From Sepioteuthis lessoniana (taxonomy: Eukaryota > Mollusca > Cephalopoda > Myopsida > Loliginidae), in the NCBI GenBank assembly GCA_963585895.1, contig OY757904.1, positions 23,418,559 to 23,482,558 on the forward strand: a stretch of DNA of 64,000 nucleotides, given 5' to 3'. Below are positions 31,078 to 42,495 of the stretch, piece by piece. The notes under the pieces are model-generated. The model was not told where the DNA came from. It worked only from the letters and a program-made list of their open reading frames with translations, and did not search any database. Made by a program: the position numbers and the translations under genes. Position 1 is the first letter of the stretch. Every line of letters starts with the position of its first letter.

Positions 31078-31107
31078 GGAAATTCGTGCTAGTAGGACGA
31101 CATGATG
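30386..31107 (+). pseudogene. RTE LINE 3' segment
   Basis: It begins with AESLLLSLEQAADGI and NADKT and continues through MRLAKALIAIDSLSIIWKS and the TWTLTKRIEKKLNENYTRML basic region. It ends 'gacatgatgatgatgat'. A (GA)n expansion at 31041-31073 sits exactly at the LINE's 'gagagagggtca' site. Stops and small deletions are present, and the YADD box is missing. Confidence 0.8.
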
Positions 31108-31239
31108 ATGATGATTTCTTTATGGACTCTACCGTTGATCTCGACGCATAAGGGTCTTAAAGGTCAGTTAAGAATGTGAACCTTTACAAAAGATTTATTT
31201 ATTGTTATGAAGCTTGTGTGTGATCAATCAATCTTGTTG

Positions 31240-31475
31240 AATAGGGAAAATCCTTAGCGTAATCGCTTAAGCGCTGGATTGCTGCCTCGAAATAAGCTGG
31301 TTCGATCTCCAGTCCTGCTATAAAGTTCCCTTTTCGCTTTAATACCCTTGGCAAAAGCATGGACCCTTTTTATCTTGTAAGTTATGGGTTAAATATGTTC
31401 ATTATTGTTTTCTTACAAAAATGGATTTGGTATTAAATAACCTGCGAAGATGATATTCCATTTTACAAAGAAAAA
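31240..31475 (+). mobile_element. S2 SINE, diverged full-length
   Basis: Head box B GGTTCGATCTC (31299-31309), S2 body, and tail 'ggtattaaataacctgcgaa'. The head sequence differs from other S2 copies, suggesting a subfamily. Confidence 0.62.
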
Positions 31476-32300
31476 ACACCTTGGATCTCTCACCGGACTC
31501 TTTATCGATAAAAATAAGATTTTTTTTTTATTAAATAGTCAGTTATACATTAAAAATTAAATGTAATTATCTGACTTAACTCTCTGTTTTTTTTTTTTTT
31601 TTAAATTCTTTTCTATTCTTCCTCAAACTCTTTACAAAACAATTTTTACTGCGGCCCAACGGCTATATTTGTATTCAGTCAAAACAAATTAAGAATGAGA
31701 GACATTGCTTGCGAAGGCGAAACGAAATACTGACTTATAGATTGAATGACTAGCGATGGTTTTGAGATACTGCTTTGCACTGTGAGTGGAAGGTGATCCA
31801 GTGACGGAACAGATTAGATCGGAGTTAGTCTGCTGTGAAGGAAATTAAACGTTAAGCTTGGTTTGCCTCGGAGATTCTTTTTCTATATTATCTTTCACGT
31901 CAACTCTTCCACTACACATGGCTATTTAGCCTTCCACTTTTATTCTTCCTATTTTATTTTGTCTTAGTTCTTAGATATAAGTTTGTTTATCATATTGATA
32001 TAATAAATATCCCATTATCTTTGCGTTATAGGACGGATTATATAAGCGTTGCTTATGCATTACATCTGTCAACATTCTTTTCCAATCTATCTATCTATCT
32101 ATCAATCTATCTATCTATCTATCTATCTATCTTATTCTCGTCACCGAGGTTTTCTCTTCATGCTCGTTCGGTACTATTAAATTTGACTCGGCAATTTTCT
32201 CTTTCCATCCAAATATATAGAATTTATTGGTCTAGATTTAAGTTCTTCTCCTCCTCTCTCTTTGTATTTTTCCTTCATACTCTTCTGATGAAATACTATC

Positions 32301-32385
<85 letters not shown>

Positions 32386-32685
32386 GAACTGTTTTAAAAA
32401 TCAAAATAATATTTTACTCATAGTCCGTATATTTATTTCATTAATACTCAACAAATACGGAATACAAGGAGATATAAATAACCAAAAAGTAATCTATCTA
32501 TCTATCTATGCAATAGTTCACAATTATTAGTTTTTATTAGTGCGAACAGATTTGTATTCGAAAAAAAACAAACAAAAAAATAAAAACAAACAAATCCAAG
32601 ATTGAAATTATTTTTATCATGAAATATATACTTTTCTCTCGTTGGACATACAATAATATCTTCCTTTATATATATATATATGTGT

Positions 32686-32743
<58 letters not shown>

Positions 32744-32754
32744 TGAATTATGTT
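31476..32754. other. Spacer dominated by microsatellites
   Basis: (TCTA)n at 32084-32131, a long (TA)n at 32305-32383, (TCTA) again at 32491-32510, and (GA)n at 32690-32740. Open frames here are translations of the simple repeats. Confidence 0.7.
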
Positions 32755-32935
32755 TGGTTATTTTGTTTTATGGCATATCAAACTACGTGGGTTACTTAAT
32801 GCCAAATCCATGCTGACAAAAGAAGAATAGGGGTACTATTAAACGCATAGCTGAAAGGAAAAAGGTGAATAAGTTCGAAGTTAATGTAAAATCATAACAA
32901 GAATTCGTACTCACTTTTTATGCTGTCGCATTTCA
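32755..32935 (-). mobile_element. S2 SINE fragment
   Basis: Tail ('ggcatatcaaactacgtggg', 'acttaatgccaaatccatg') and body in minus orientation. The head is cut at box B ('caagaattcgtactcac'). Confidence 0.65.
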
Positions 32936-32947
32936 GAACTTTACCCC

Positions 32948-33337
32948 CGTATGGATACACTACTTGGACGCTAACTAAACGGCTGGAGAAGAAGCTAGAC
33001 GGCAATTACACAAGAATGTTGCGAGCAATATTGAACAAGTCCTGGCGGCAACACCCAACAAGGCACCAACTATACGGCCACCTGCCTGCCATCACGACAA
33101 CTATCCAAGTTAGACGAACCAGACATGCTGGTCACTGCTGAGAGCTCATAAGGGATGTACTCTTATGGACCCCACATATGGTCGGGCAAAAGCAGGACTA
33201 CCCAGCTCCAATATACATTCAGCAGCTATGTGAGGATACGGGATGTGGCCCTGAAGACCTAACAGAGGCGATGAACGATAGGGAGAAGTGGTGGAGAGAA
33301 AGTCAGGAATGTCCGTGCCTTCGGCACGACATGATGA
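32948..33337 (+). pseudogene. RTE LINE 3' fragment
   Basis: YTTWTLTKRLEKKLDGNYTR through QQLCEDTGCGPEDLTEAMND, ending 'ggcacgacatgatgat'. A small internal deletion removes part of the GHCWRSRDE region. A (CA)n-(TA)n compound (33344-33413) replaces the tail repeat. Confidence 0.85.
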
Positions 33338-33341
33338 TATA

Positions 33342-33412
<71 letters not shown>

Positions 33413-33797
33413 TTGATTCTACTTACATCTATCAAATGACATTCAGATCATATTTATCCATCTATCTCTATTATGTTGGTGCAAGTGTACTTTCTATGTA
33501 TATACATACTGTTATTTATATTTGTATTTTATCATCTGTATACCTTTACTTGCAAATTTGATTTTCTCTCACCATTCCTTACAAATCTATCAATCAATCT
33601 ACACTCTTACAAAACAAAACAATTAAGGTTATTGTTTTACCTATTTATTTGGAATAGCCGCCATATTTTCCCCAAAAACATGTTGTGGAAAGACATATAA
33701 ATCTTAAGTGGCATACTAAAAGTAGTTGAAAGAATTGTATATTAAGTTGCCTACTGAGTCAGATAATTGTTGTTGCATCGTTAATTATATATATATA

Positions 33798-33850
<53 letters not shown>

Positions 33851-34513
33851 TATATATATAATAATAAAAAGGGAGAAAATCTAAGAGGAGCTTGAATGTC
33901 CGTTTGTTAAAAGTTATAGAATTATATACAAATATAGATTCCGTGTTAGTGCAGTATTTTTATAGCGGGTCATAATAGATTTTAAAATACAATAGAAGAT
34001 ACAAGAAAAAAAAACTTGCAGGACACAATAAACCCAGGAGAAGATAACAAGAAAGCATTGTATGAAACACAATGAAGACAAACAAGATCACTCAAATAGT
34101 CATTCATATTTCATATAGTAGTTGTGTTCTTTTAATAATGATTGAATGTATGTTTAACTACTTGAAATCTATCCATCCATATTTTTCGATAGTTAATGGC
34201 AAAATCAATTGTATGCACATTTATATCAACTTTCTTTTATTGATTTCTATTGTAAAATACATTAAGTCTGTACATACAAATATTCATTATAGGAATACTG
34301 TCAGTTACATCTATATTACTTACAGACAAATGCCGGCCATGTCTTTGATTCATTTTATAAATATTGCCTTCTGAAATTTGAACATATAAGATTTTCAGAT
34401 GAAATAATTATCAAATAGGATCGTTCAAAACACTAATATTGCCCAACCGGGGCGTACGCATACGCGCACACACACTGACACATACACGGACAGACAGACA
34501 GACAGACAGACAC

Positions 34514-34549
<36 letters not shown>

Positions 34550-35317
34550 TCTGAAAACTGAGTGTTACATTTAAAACTCTGAGTAAACAGAAAGTACTGA
34601 CGTTTTAAACATGCTCGATTATAACAGCATTCAATATTGTATATGTACGTTTTTATAGTTTTACATTTTATCCTTTATCATTAATATGACTTATACCCAC
34701 TGTGATTCTAGCCTACCATAACATAACCGTTAAAATACGCTTATAAATCAAATTCTTATTCATTCTCCTTGACATGCAGTGACGATGTTTTGCTCCATAG
34801 CTATAGTCACCTAAATAAATAATGTAACTGATTATTAATATAGACTTGAATTCGTTTCCACTAAACCCGACGCGCTACGTTCGTAGCCTGGCTTATCCTC
34901 ATAAAAACACATATCCATACGTAACAATAACACATACATGCATACGCACACACCCACATACACTCACACATTTTAACCGCACATAAACGAAATACCAACG
35001 AAATTTTGTCTGTACTTTTTCGTATTTTCGATGGTCAATTCATTCCATCTTCTTAACTGCCTGTTGATTGTTGTTTTGAAAAAAAAAAATCAAAAAAAAT
35101 CCACGAAACCCATGGTCGGAGTCTATTTTCCATCGATTAAATATATATACATATATTTAATATATCTTTATTTATTATTATTATTATATAATAGCTCTAT
35201 CCTAGATATTGAGCACTCTCCATTTTATATTGCACTTGTTTCGACACATACCCACAAAATGATTTAGTGACAACCAACACTCTTATAATTATAAAATAAT
35301 TGGATTTTCTTTATTGC
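33338..35317. other. AT-rich spacer with microsatellites
   Basis: (CA)n/(TA)n 33344-33413, a long (TA)n 33786-33860, and (CAGA)n plus (TA)n 34485-34545. The 100-aa frame at 34072-34374 has no recognisable family. Confidence 0.55.
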
Positions 35318-35677
35318 ATTCATCAAGCCCCGACTGTAAAACCCTTGATTTCGGTAAAAGGGTTGTTTTAGAAAATAAAACAAATGCAACTTTGCATTCA
35401 AACATTGTTTCGATTGAGACTGCTATTGGAGTGGAATGGACTAAAATGTCTGAAGAATTTATTTTGAAGGCAAATTGTTTCGAAAGCTTGTTGATATAAT
35501 AATTGAAAAAAAAATGGTGGCCATATTGAGTAAATTTACTGTTTGATGTCTTTCTTCTTATTTTGTTGTTTAATTTTTTAAAATCTAAATTAACATGGTT
35601 TTATAATTGAGTCGTATATTATACTAGGATGTTCCTAATTTTGTTTCCGCACCCTGTATATATATATATATATATAC
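35318..35677 (+). pseudogene. IS630/Tc1/mariner transposase C-terminus and 3' terminal repeat
   Basis: The plus frame gives SSPDCKTLDF, which holds the third catalytic Asp region. ENKTNATLHSNIVSIETAI, EWTKMSEEFILKA and, after a frameshift, KKNGGHIE followed by a stop are the usual ending of this transposase type. A likely terminal inverted repeat ends at 'ccgcaccctgtata' (35668-35681). The 5' part of the gene is missing. Confidence 0.6.
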
Positions 35678-35689
35678 ATATTTGTATAT

Positions 35690-35905
35690 ATATTTACCCA
35701 AACCGTCCGCACAAGTAGGATGTGAGTCCAGGGAGAGTTTGACATGTTTGATTCCAGAGCTTTCTTTCACCAAGACCAATTGCCATACCACAGTTAAAGA
35801 CCACAGTCTACCCTACTATTTAACAAGACTTGGAGGGAGGATAGGCAAATTAATAACTTTCCCAACATTATCAGGGCTAACACAGGTGTTCAAACTGCTG
35901 TACAC
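35690..35905 (-). mobile_element. S1 SINE, old copy
   Basis: Diverged S1 in minus orientation ('atttacccaaaccgtccgca', 'ctaccctactatttaac'). Confidence 0.6.
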
Positions 35906-35949
35906 CACAATTTACACAGATTTGAAGGCCATCCTTACGCTTGGGTAAT

Positions 35950-36312
35950 TTTTTTAGCACAAGTCTCTTTGTTCATTTATTTCCTGAAATCCATCTCTTA
36001 TGTAATTTCTTAAATCACCAACACTACTTCGTTTTCGACTATAAACTTTGTCCATGAGTACTTCCCAAATGAAAAAAAAAATTCCCTTTGGGTTAAGTCA
36101 GGTGAAAGTACGAGCCAATCAATTGGAACTCAACGGCCAATCCATTACACAGAAAATGTTCCATCAAGATGCTTTCCGACTGCTCTTGAATAATATGTAG
36201 GGACACCATCTTGTAGGAAATAAAGGTCATGCGAATTAGACAACTGTTTTAACGGTGGAAAAACTTGATTCATTCCACCAACTGTCCACCTACTTTTAGA
36301 TCACTCTGTATA
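35950..36312 (-). pseudogene. IS630/Tc1/mariner-superfamily transposase relic
   Basis: The minus strand encodes FLQDGVPTYYSRAVGKHLDG (the second catalytic Asp block), a WIGR..PIDW motif, SPDL at the third catalytic region, and then DKVYSRKRSSVGDLRNYIRD. It starts close to 'tacagagtgatc' at 36312, which may be its terminal repeat. Frames are broken. Confidence 0.6.
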
Positions 36313-36357
36313 TGTATATGTTATATCAATATTAGTATATTATATTAGTATATAGTT

Positions 36358-36604
36358 TGACGAACCAGACATGCAGGACACTGCTGGAGAAGCAGAGATG
36401 AACTCATAAGAGATGTACTCTGATGGATCCCCACACATGGCCGCGCAAAAGCAGGACGACCAGCACGAACGTACATTCAGCAGCTACGTGAGGATACGGG
36501 ATGTTGTCCTGAAGACCTACCTAGGGCGATGAACGATAGGGAGGAGTGGCGAGAGAGGGTCAGGGATATCCGTGCTACCAGCGCGATATGATGATGATGA
36601 AGAT
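36358..36604 (+). pseudogene. RTE LINE 3' fragment, tandem copy 1
   Basis: It begins inside RRTRHAGHCWRS and ends (GAT)n. It shares unusual variants with copy 2 ('gttgtcctgaagacctacct', 'ggaggagtggcg'). Confidence 0.85.
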
Positions 36605-36639
36605 GATGATATTAGTATATTATATTATACTATATTATA

Positions 36640-36967
36640 CCAATGCTGCGTGCAATCCTGAACAAGTCCTGGCAGCAACACCCCACAAGACAACAACTGT
36701 ACGGCCACCTTTCCCTATCACGAAAACTATTCAAGTTAGACGAACCAGACATGCGGGACACTGCTGGAGAAGCAGAGATGAACTCATAAGAGATGTACTC
36801 TTATGGATCTCCACACATGACCGCGGAAAAGCAGGAAGACCAGCACGAACGTACATTCAGCAGCTATGTGAGGATACGGGATGTTGTACTGAAGACCTAC
36901 CTAGGGCGACGAACGATAGGGAGGAGTGGCGAAAGAGGGTCAGAGATATCCGTGCTACCAGCGCGAT

Positions 36968-37002
<35 letters not shown>

Positions 37003-37005
37003 ATC
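36640..37005 (+). pseudogene. RTE LINE 3' fragment, tandem copy 2
   Basis: It starts at an MLRAILNKSWQQ equivalent and ends in a longer (GAT)n (36968-37002). The open end frame contains RTYIQQLCEDTGC, then RATNDREEWRKRVRDI. Confidence 0.85.
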
Positions 37006-37335
37006 AGTATATTATATCATACCCGATTATATTATACTATATTATATTATACCCTATTATATTATATTATATTATAATATTAGTATATTATATTAGTATA
37101 GTATATGTTAATATTAGTATATATTATATTAATAATGTGCTTTGCGTCATACATAAATTGTGCTTAATATCATTGATATAGCATTTATAGATCTAGCATT
37201 ATTTTGTATAGTTGTTATACAGACACAACGATGAAGCTCACCAAGCGCTGTTGTCCCTATATTTACTCTGTTCAAACTCAAATCTATCTATCTATGTCAG
37301 TAAGTCTCTCTCTCTCTCTACCTCTCTCTCTCCAA
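37006..37335. repeat. (TATTA)-type repeats
   Basis: An irregular 'atattatattatac' array at 37006-37135 repeats the linker at 36604-36640. (CT)n lies at 37307-37333. Confidence 0.7.
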
Positions 37336-37565
37336 GTGGGCGTCCTGGTGGTGTAATGGTTAAAGCGATGGACTGCAGAATCGTAGTAAGCGAGTTCGTA
37401 CTCCAGTTGCGCTATTACGTTCACTTTTGGGCAAATACGCTTGGGAAAATGATTAACCCCCTTATCCTCCCAGCTATGAGTTAAATAGTACCACTACTGT
37501 TCTTCTAGGAGAATAGCTTTGGCATTAAATAACCTACAAACGTTGATATGCCATTAAAAACAAAA
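37336..37565 (+). mobile_element. S2 SINE, full-length reference copy
   Basis: Box A TGGTGTAATGG (37349-37359, full consensus match) and box B within GAGTTCGTACTCC (37392-37404) form the tRNA-like head. The S2 body follows, with the tail 'ggcattaaataacctacaaa' ending in A-rich sequence. Confidence 0.82.
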
Positions 37566-37834
37566 TAAAAGAAACCTCACTCTCCCCCCTTTCTCTCCAC
37601 ACACATATATATATATGTATATAATAGAACGACCGAAAATTTTTTGTCAGCATGGGTTAGTTAGCGGACACAGGCCTCTTTCTGAAATGTCAGGTATTCT
37701 TGAAAAATATTTTCCCGGTTTTTGTTGTACGTGTACATTGTGAATGTGCTTTCGTTTACAGCGGAAGAACGTGTTTATTGGAATGTAATTATACGACACA
37801 GAGTTAAATTAATTACTATTCTTACCTCTCTGAA

Positions 37835-38203
37835 AAAATAAAACGGGATTTCTTGCAATCTCTGACCGTTCGGGCAGTATTGTCTGGTTGCAAAACTTAG
37901 ACGAGAACAAAAAAAAACTTGGAAAAAAAGGTAGATGGGTGCTACACAACGTATGAGCTGTTTTGAACAAATCCTTCAAGATACATCTCATGAAACTGCG
38001 TCTGTATGGCCACTTGTCTTGCATCTCATAAACCATTCAAGACGAACAATACTTCTTCACACTGCTAAGGACGACCTCATAAGCGACGTTCTTCAATGGA
38101 CTCTTTCGCATTGGCCCAATAGTGTTAGCTGATCAGCAACGAATTGCATCTCTGTATAGACACTTGATTCCCTCCTGAGGATCAATTGACCATAGGAACT
38201 GAT

Positions 38204-38205
<2 letters not shown>
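37835..38205 (+). pseudogene. Old RTE LINE 3' fragment
   Basis: A heavily mutated C-terminal region is recognisable by 'gagctgttttgaacaaatcc', 'tggccacttg' and 'acctcataagcgacgtt'. It runs into (GA)n at 38206-38241, at the same LINE position as in 31041-31073. Confidence 0.65.
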
Positions 38206-38247
<42 letters not shown>

Positions 38248-38296
38248 GAGAGAAAAAGAGAAAAGGGGTTCTGCTCTATCAATAAGAACTATTCTA

Positions 38297-39177
38297 TCGA
38301 GGTGCATACGATAAGTTTCCAGACCTTTTTCGTATGGGCATTTAAAATTGTAGACTCTTGGAAATTCACTGTTATTGCTATACATCTTATCAGATGACTG
38401 ACCAATTTTTATGATTTCAAATTTAAATGAACACCTACAAAAGGAATTGGAATACACCTTACTAAAGCCTGATTGTCACAGCTTTTGAATTTCAAAAATG
38501 CAATCTGACACTTTAGAAGAACGATATGCAATAAAATTATGTTTTAAACTCGGAAAAATGCCATAGAGACGTATGGAATGCTTCAGACTGCTTTTGGAAC
38601 AACTTGCATGAATCGAGCATCAGTTTTTGAGTGGCATAAGAGATTCAAGGAAGGCAGCGGGTCTGTGAGGAATGATGAGAAGTGTGGGATGAGTAAGGAA
38701 TCAATACACTAGAGTTGATTGATTAAAGGGTTAGGCTTAGGGTTATTACGTTGAGGTTTTAAGGGAGTTCAGGAAGAGATTCCCTCGGAAGAGACCAGCA
38801 CTCTTCAAATCCGGTCAGTGGTATTTCCACCAGGACAATACACTAGTCCACAACTCCATCCTTGTCACAGACTATTTGACCAAGATGGGCATAAAGAAAG
38901 TTCCTCACCGTTCCTATAGTCCAGACCTTGCTCCCTGTGACTTTTGGTTATTCCCTAAGCTCAGGGCCTGTCGTTATGAGACGATTGAGAAGATGAAAGA
39001 GGCTGTGACGAAGGTCATTGTCACGCTCGCACATGAGGACTTCCCTGGGGCCTTCCAGAAGTTGCTGGAACGGTACAACAAGTGTATTTTAGCTGGAGGA
39101 CTAGAGTTTCATGTGTGCACTATCAATAAAAGTGCCCATATGAAAAAAGTCTGGAAACTTATCGTATGCACCTCGAT
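38297..39177 (+). mobile_element. Mariner element, internally deleted
   Basis: Terminal inverted repeats of about 45 bp match almost perfectly: left from 'tcgaggtgcatacgataag' at 38297, right ending 'gtatgcacctcga' at 39176. TA dinucleotides lie at the borders. The ~880-bp inside keeps the N-terminal helix-turn-helix part (about 38490-38690, frames GMLQTAFGTTCMNRASVFEW and HKRFKEGSGSVR). It then jumps to the C-terminal catalytic part (HQDNTLVH near 38835; YSPDLAPCDFWLFP with Asp at 38939). The first catalytic Asp region is deleted, so the transposase cannot work. Confidence 0.85.
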
Positions 39178-39271
39178 CTATCCTGTTCCAAATCCTAATT
39201 ATCTTAATTGGATTAAACACATAAGGATTTCTACGGTCCCTATAAAAACTTTGATTAATATGAAATTTTGA
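38876..39271 (+). pseudogene. Mariner transposase C-terminal remnant
   Basis: The open frame carries TKMGIKKVPHRSYSPDLAPC then DFWLFPKLRACRYETIEKMK and FQKLLERYNKCI. This is the mariner catalytic C-terminus with the third Asp of a DD34D triad. The reading frame runs past the terminal repeat because the normal stop is lost. Confidence 0.8.
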
Positions 39272-40775
39272 AAGTATCTGTTGAATAAGTCCTACTCCTG
39301 ATAGCATGATACAAGCAAAGTGTTTGTTCATAGACTCTGAGAATTAATAGTTTTCGACGCAGAATAGTATTGCGAAAATGACGTTTTCCTAAGAAATATT
39401 TGCTGTTCATTTTCATGAATAATAAAAGGAAATAGTACAGTTAAAACTAGTATCAAATCAGGCAGAAGAGGAATATCCAATGTTTTGAAAAATGAACTTT
39501 CAATTTATATCGGTCTGGTAGGCCAGACAATAATCATATTGCTTCAATGTATTTTTCCTAACATGCGTATAGAATATTCATTTATAAATAACTATCTACT
39601 CTAAACCATTGACAGTACAAGAGAAAGACTTACGCCCCTGTGTTTTCCTGTATTCTTCAAATTCTTGAATTGCTTCCGTTCATGAAGCAGTCGGCCGTTT
39701 TTTCGACGATCATTTTCTTTACTTAAAAGAGTTTTGTATGGTAAAGGAGGAAATAGACAAATAAGATATTTTTCCCAGTGGATGGGATAAATAGCAATAA
39801 CGAGAGAGTCATACATCTAGATTTAAAAGCCAATTATTTACTAAACTTAGGTCAGTCTGGACAAGGGCTCAAATGTGGAGCATTTTGTAAGTATCGAATA
39901 CATTATACTAGTTTATGGTATAGTAAAAGTTTACAACTTTAACGAGACAATTGGTTAAGTTAAATGGATATATCCTGACTTAACTTTAACATGACACAAA
40001 ACTGAACTATGGTTTTTATTGCAATGAGGTATTTCACCTATTTCGGCCGTTGGAGAGACATGCCTTCTCTAAAAATCGGTATTTGAAATACTGCAATATA
40101 ATAGAAATTATCAAGATCCGATTTTAAATCAATTTTTTTCATTCTGATCACCTCTTAAATAAGCTGACGTTTATTTCATACTCAAATAAACAACTTTTTC
40201 CAGATTAGATATTTTCAAAATCACCTTGAAATGAATTGTAAAACAGCTTTGGATCCAAAACCATTAGAATGAAGTCGGCAACTCGAGTTCAAATCTTTGA
40301 CAAGTCAGCTTACTTTTCAATTCGTGGTAATGTCCTTATGTTTCGTTCCGCACGAAACGAGCTACTAGAACATCGTATTTAACATCGATACGATTTACAG
40401 ATCTTATTCAACAACTATTTCAGTACTGTAATAGCTGCGAGGACGAATGGCTGTGTACCTTGTAGTCAAAGGTGTATATGATGTATAACTGGTTTGGACT
40501 GTTATTTTAGATGATAGATTTTATGAGAGAACGAGTGTGACATTCAAATCACAGATCGATGATTTATCTGTCTTTTCTGTGAAGAGTGGTCGAATTCTAG
40601 TTAACTCTATGGTTTCTAGAGAAACAAGTAGGTTCTCCATTTCTTTCTGGATATTTCTCTAATCACGTTAATTAATACTAAGCGCCATAAGCACGAAGAA
40701 TTTCGGTTCTACTTTAACAATTCTTCCATCGATAATTAAAAATACGGTTTTTTTAAACAAGGAAAAAGATATAAA
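39178..40775. other. Spacer
   Basis: No gene. A hairpin-forming repeat at 40036-40120 (inverted 'attgcaatgaggtatttca') carries, on the minus strand, 'gagaaggc' and 'ggccgaaat', a faint relative of the hammerhead-like cores. Confidence 0.35.
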
Positions 40776-40779
40776 TTCT

Positions 40780-41110
40780 CAATGGCGCGTCCATAGGAGA
40801 AAGTCATTTTCGACCTAGTCTTTGCTTCTCCACCAGTACATGCATGTCTAATTCGTCTTACTAGGATTATCTTTAAGATAGGAGGTAAGTGGCCATAAAG
40901 ATGCTGCGTAATTTGATGTTGTCTCAAAGATTTGTACAAAAAAAGATATGACATTCTTGTGTAGTTCCCATCCAGCGTTTTTTTTCATGTGTTTTGTTGG
41001 CGCCTACGCTGTGCTGTCATACTGTAGTATCGAAACCGCCACAGCTTTGAAAAATCCCATTTCATTTTATCGGAAAACCAACTGCCAAAGATTATATTTC
41101 CTGGTCTTGG
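40780..41110 (-). pseudogene. RTE LINE 3' fragment, old
   Basis: The minus strand reads SLRQHQITQHLYGHLPPILK then RRIRHAC and, upstream, the SFFQAVAVSILQY-like region. The very 3' end is missing. Confidence 0.75.
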
Positions 41111-41379
41111 CAATCCACTATAACAATTGATCATACCACGCTAGTTGGCGGCTGAATTCTGTGATTTCCTTCAAGACAATAATCCTGCCAAGACTAAATA
41201 TCTTTATCTTCCTGACTTTTTACCTGTAGATAAGGAAGAGCAGCATCGTTCAGAATTTGTCCTTGGATCGCCAAATCCATTTTCATGATAATAACCGTTT
41301 ATCTATCTAAGCCTCCAGATATCATGCGGATAAGGTGTATATTTTGCAGAACATTGATCCCCACTTTAGAAAGAGGGTG

Positions 41380-41520
41380 TCCCTCCGATGAGATATAACT
41401 GCATTTGATGTTAAGGCTCTAGTTGAGGAGTTTGGAATACTCTTTCATTGCAATTACTCTCTGGCCCAAACTCACTCCGAATATTTGTATCTGGGTCCGA
41501 TTTAAAGGTCAAATTGATTG
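41380..41520 (+). mobile_element. S3 repeat, diverged
   Basis: 'agagggtgtccctccgatga', 'aggctctagttgaggagttt' and 'catttgcaattac'-like segments follow the S3 5' module order. Confidence 0.45.
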
Positions 41521-41764
41521 GTTTGCAAATTATTAGTATAAGTAAGAATTCTTTAAATCATAGAACATCGTGCAAAAACGCTTAAAAACACAAATCACGC
41601 AAATCATCTGAATAAAAACGTATAATATTCAGCATTCACAAACCCTTTGGCATCAAATAAGCCCAGAGGAGTTGACACCTGTTAAAATTAATCAATAGAT
41701 TAAATAAACATGGACACAACTAAGCCCGAACTGTATTTGAAATGCTCTGGTTTATTCTTCTGAT

Positions 41765-41826
41765 CATCATATTTACCATCCCCTCCGCTCGGGCAGGATA
41801 TAACACAAGGTCAATTTTTAAGCGGT
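41765..41826 (-). mobile_element. S1 SINE 3' end
   Basis: Only the tail 'ctccgctcgggcaggatat' and 'ggtcaatttttaagcgg' remains. Confidence 0.75.
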
Positions 41827-41889
41827 CATAGCCATCAGAAGTTTACCAGTACCATTTGCCAGTTTCGTTTAAATATATTTTTTTTACAA

Positions 41890-41892
41890 ATT

Positions 41893-41972
<80 letters not shown>
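41890..41972. repeat. (CA)n-(TA)n compound
   Basis: Pure (CA)n 41895-41925 joined to (TA)n 41925-41971. Confidence 0.85.
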
Positions 41973-41974
<2 letters not shown>

Positions 41975-42045
41975 CATCCCAGCTACGGGAAGCTAGTATG
42001 TCTAGCCACACTGATGGAGCAAAACAGATCTGTCTCTGGATAACT
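41973..42045 (+). ncRNA. Decayed copy of the second hammerhead repeat
   Basis: It repeats 42290-42365: 'ctacgggaagctagtatgtc', CCACA, CTGATGG, then ACAGATCTGTC and TCTGG. An ~11-base deletion removes stem II and most of the GAAA box, so no ribozyme can form. Confidence 0.65.
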
Positions 42046-42232
42046 ATATATATATGCTCCCCTACCCCCATAGGGTTGAGCTCTCTAGCGAATGAAGTAA
42101 TCGTGTTGCCATTGGCGTTCATTGCAAGGCTCTTCATATATGAATTGAGTTCTCGGTAGCCGTTAAGCGGATGTATGTAAACAATTGTAATTGTGATTCA
42201 TAACCGTTTAAAATTTACTTTGCTGTTGCTGG

Positions 42233-42319
42233 TTACCTCGTGGCTGAGGGGTAGAGTCTTGGATTGGCGTTTTAGCCAACCATGTTTTGATCCCATCTAC
42301 GGGAAGCTAGTATGTCTAG
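42233..42319 (+). promoter_or_regulatory. tRNA-like head of the second hammerhead repeat
   Basis: Box A TGGCTGAGGGG (42241-42251) fits the consensus completely. Box B GTTTTGATCCC (42284-42294) is imperfect. The 43-base spacing is tRNA-like. The linker 'tacgggaagctagtatgtc' leads into the ribozyme motif. Confidence 0.58.
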
Positions 42320-42363
42320 CCACACTGATGAGTTCTGACGAAATGAAACAGATCTGTCTGTGG
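42320..42363 (+). ncRNA. Hammerhead ribozyme candidate, second family
   Basis: Stem I CCACA (42320-42324) pairs with TGTGG (42359-42363). CTGATGA is at 42325-42331. A weak stem II lies at 42332-42344 (G-T, T-A, T-A, then C-G across a bulge). GAAA is at 42345-42348. Stem III ACA/TGT has the loop GATC (42348-42357), and C17 is at 42358, so cleavage would follow GTC before 42359. All invariant core bases are present. The poor stem II is the main doubt. The minimal stem III has the same ACA/TGT pattern as the copy at 29717-29761, but the flanks are unrelated. Confidence 0.65.
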
Positions 42364-42452
42364 ATGACCATATATATATATATATATATATATATAAAGA
42401 TGATTTGGCATTAAATAACCTACAACAGTTGATATGCTATAAAACCAAACAA

Positions 42453-42495
<43 letters not shown>

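Noticed and set aside
32021-32530. 169-residue frame rich in Ile-Tyr
   Set aside because: It is a translation of (TCTA)n and (TA)n microsatellites. The same applies to frames at 33178, 45922, 45947, 59646, 59855 and 62914.
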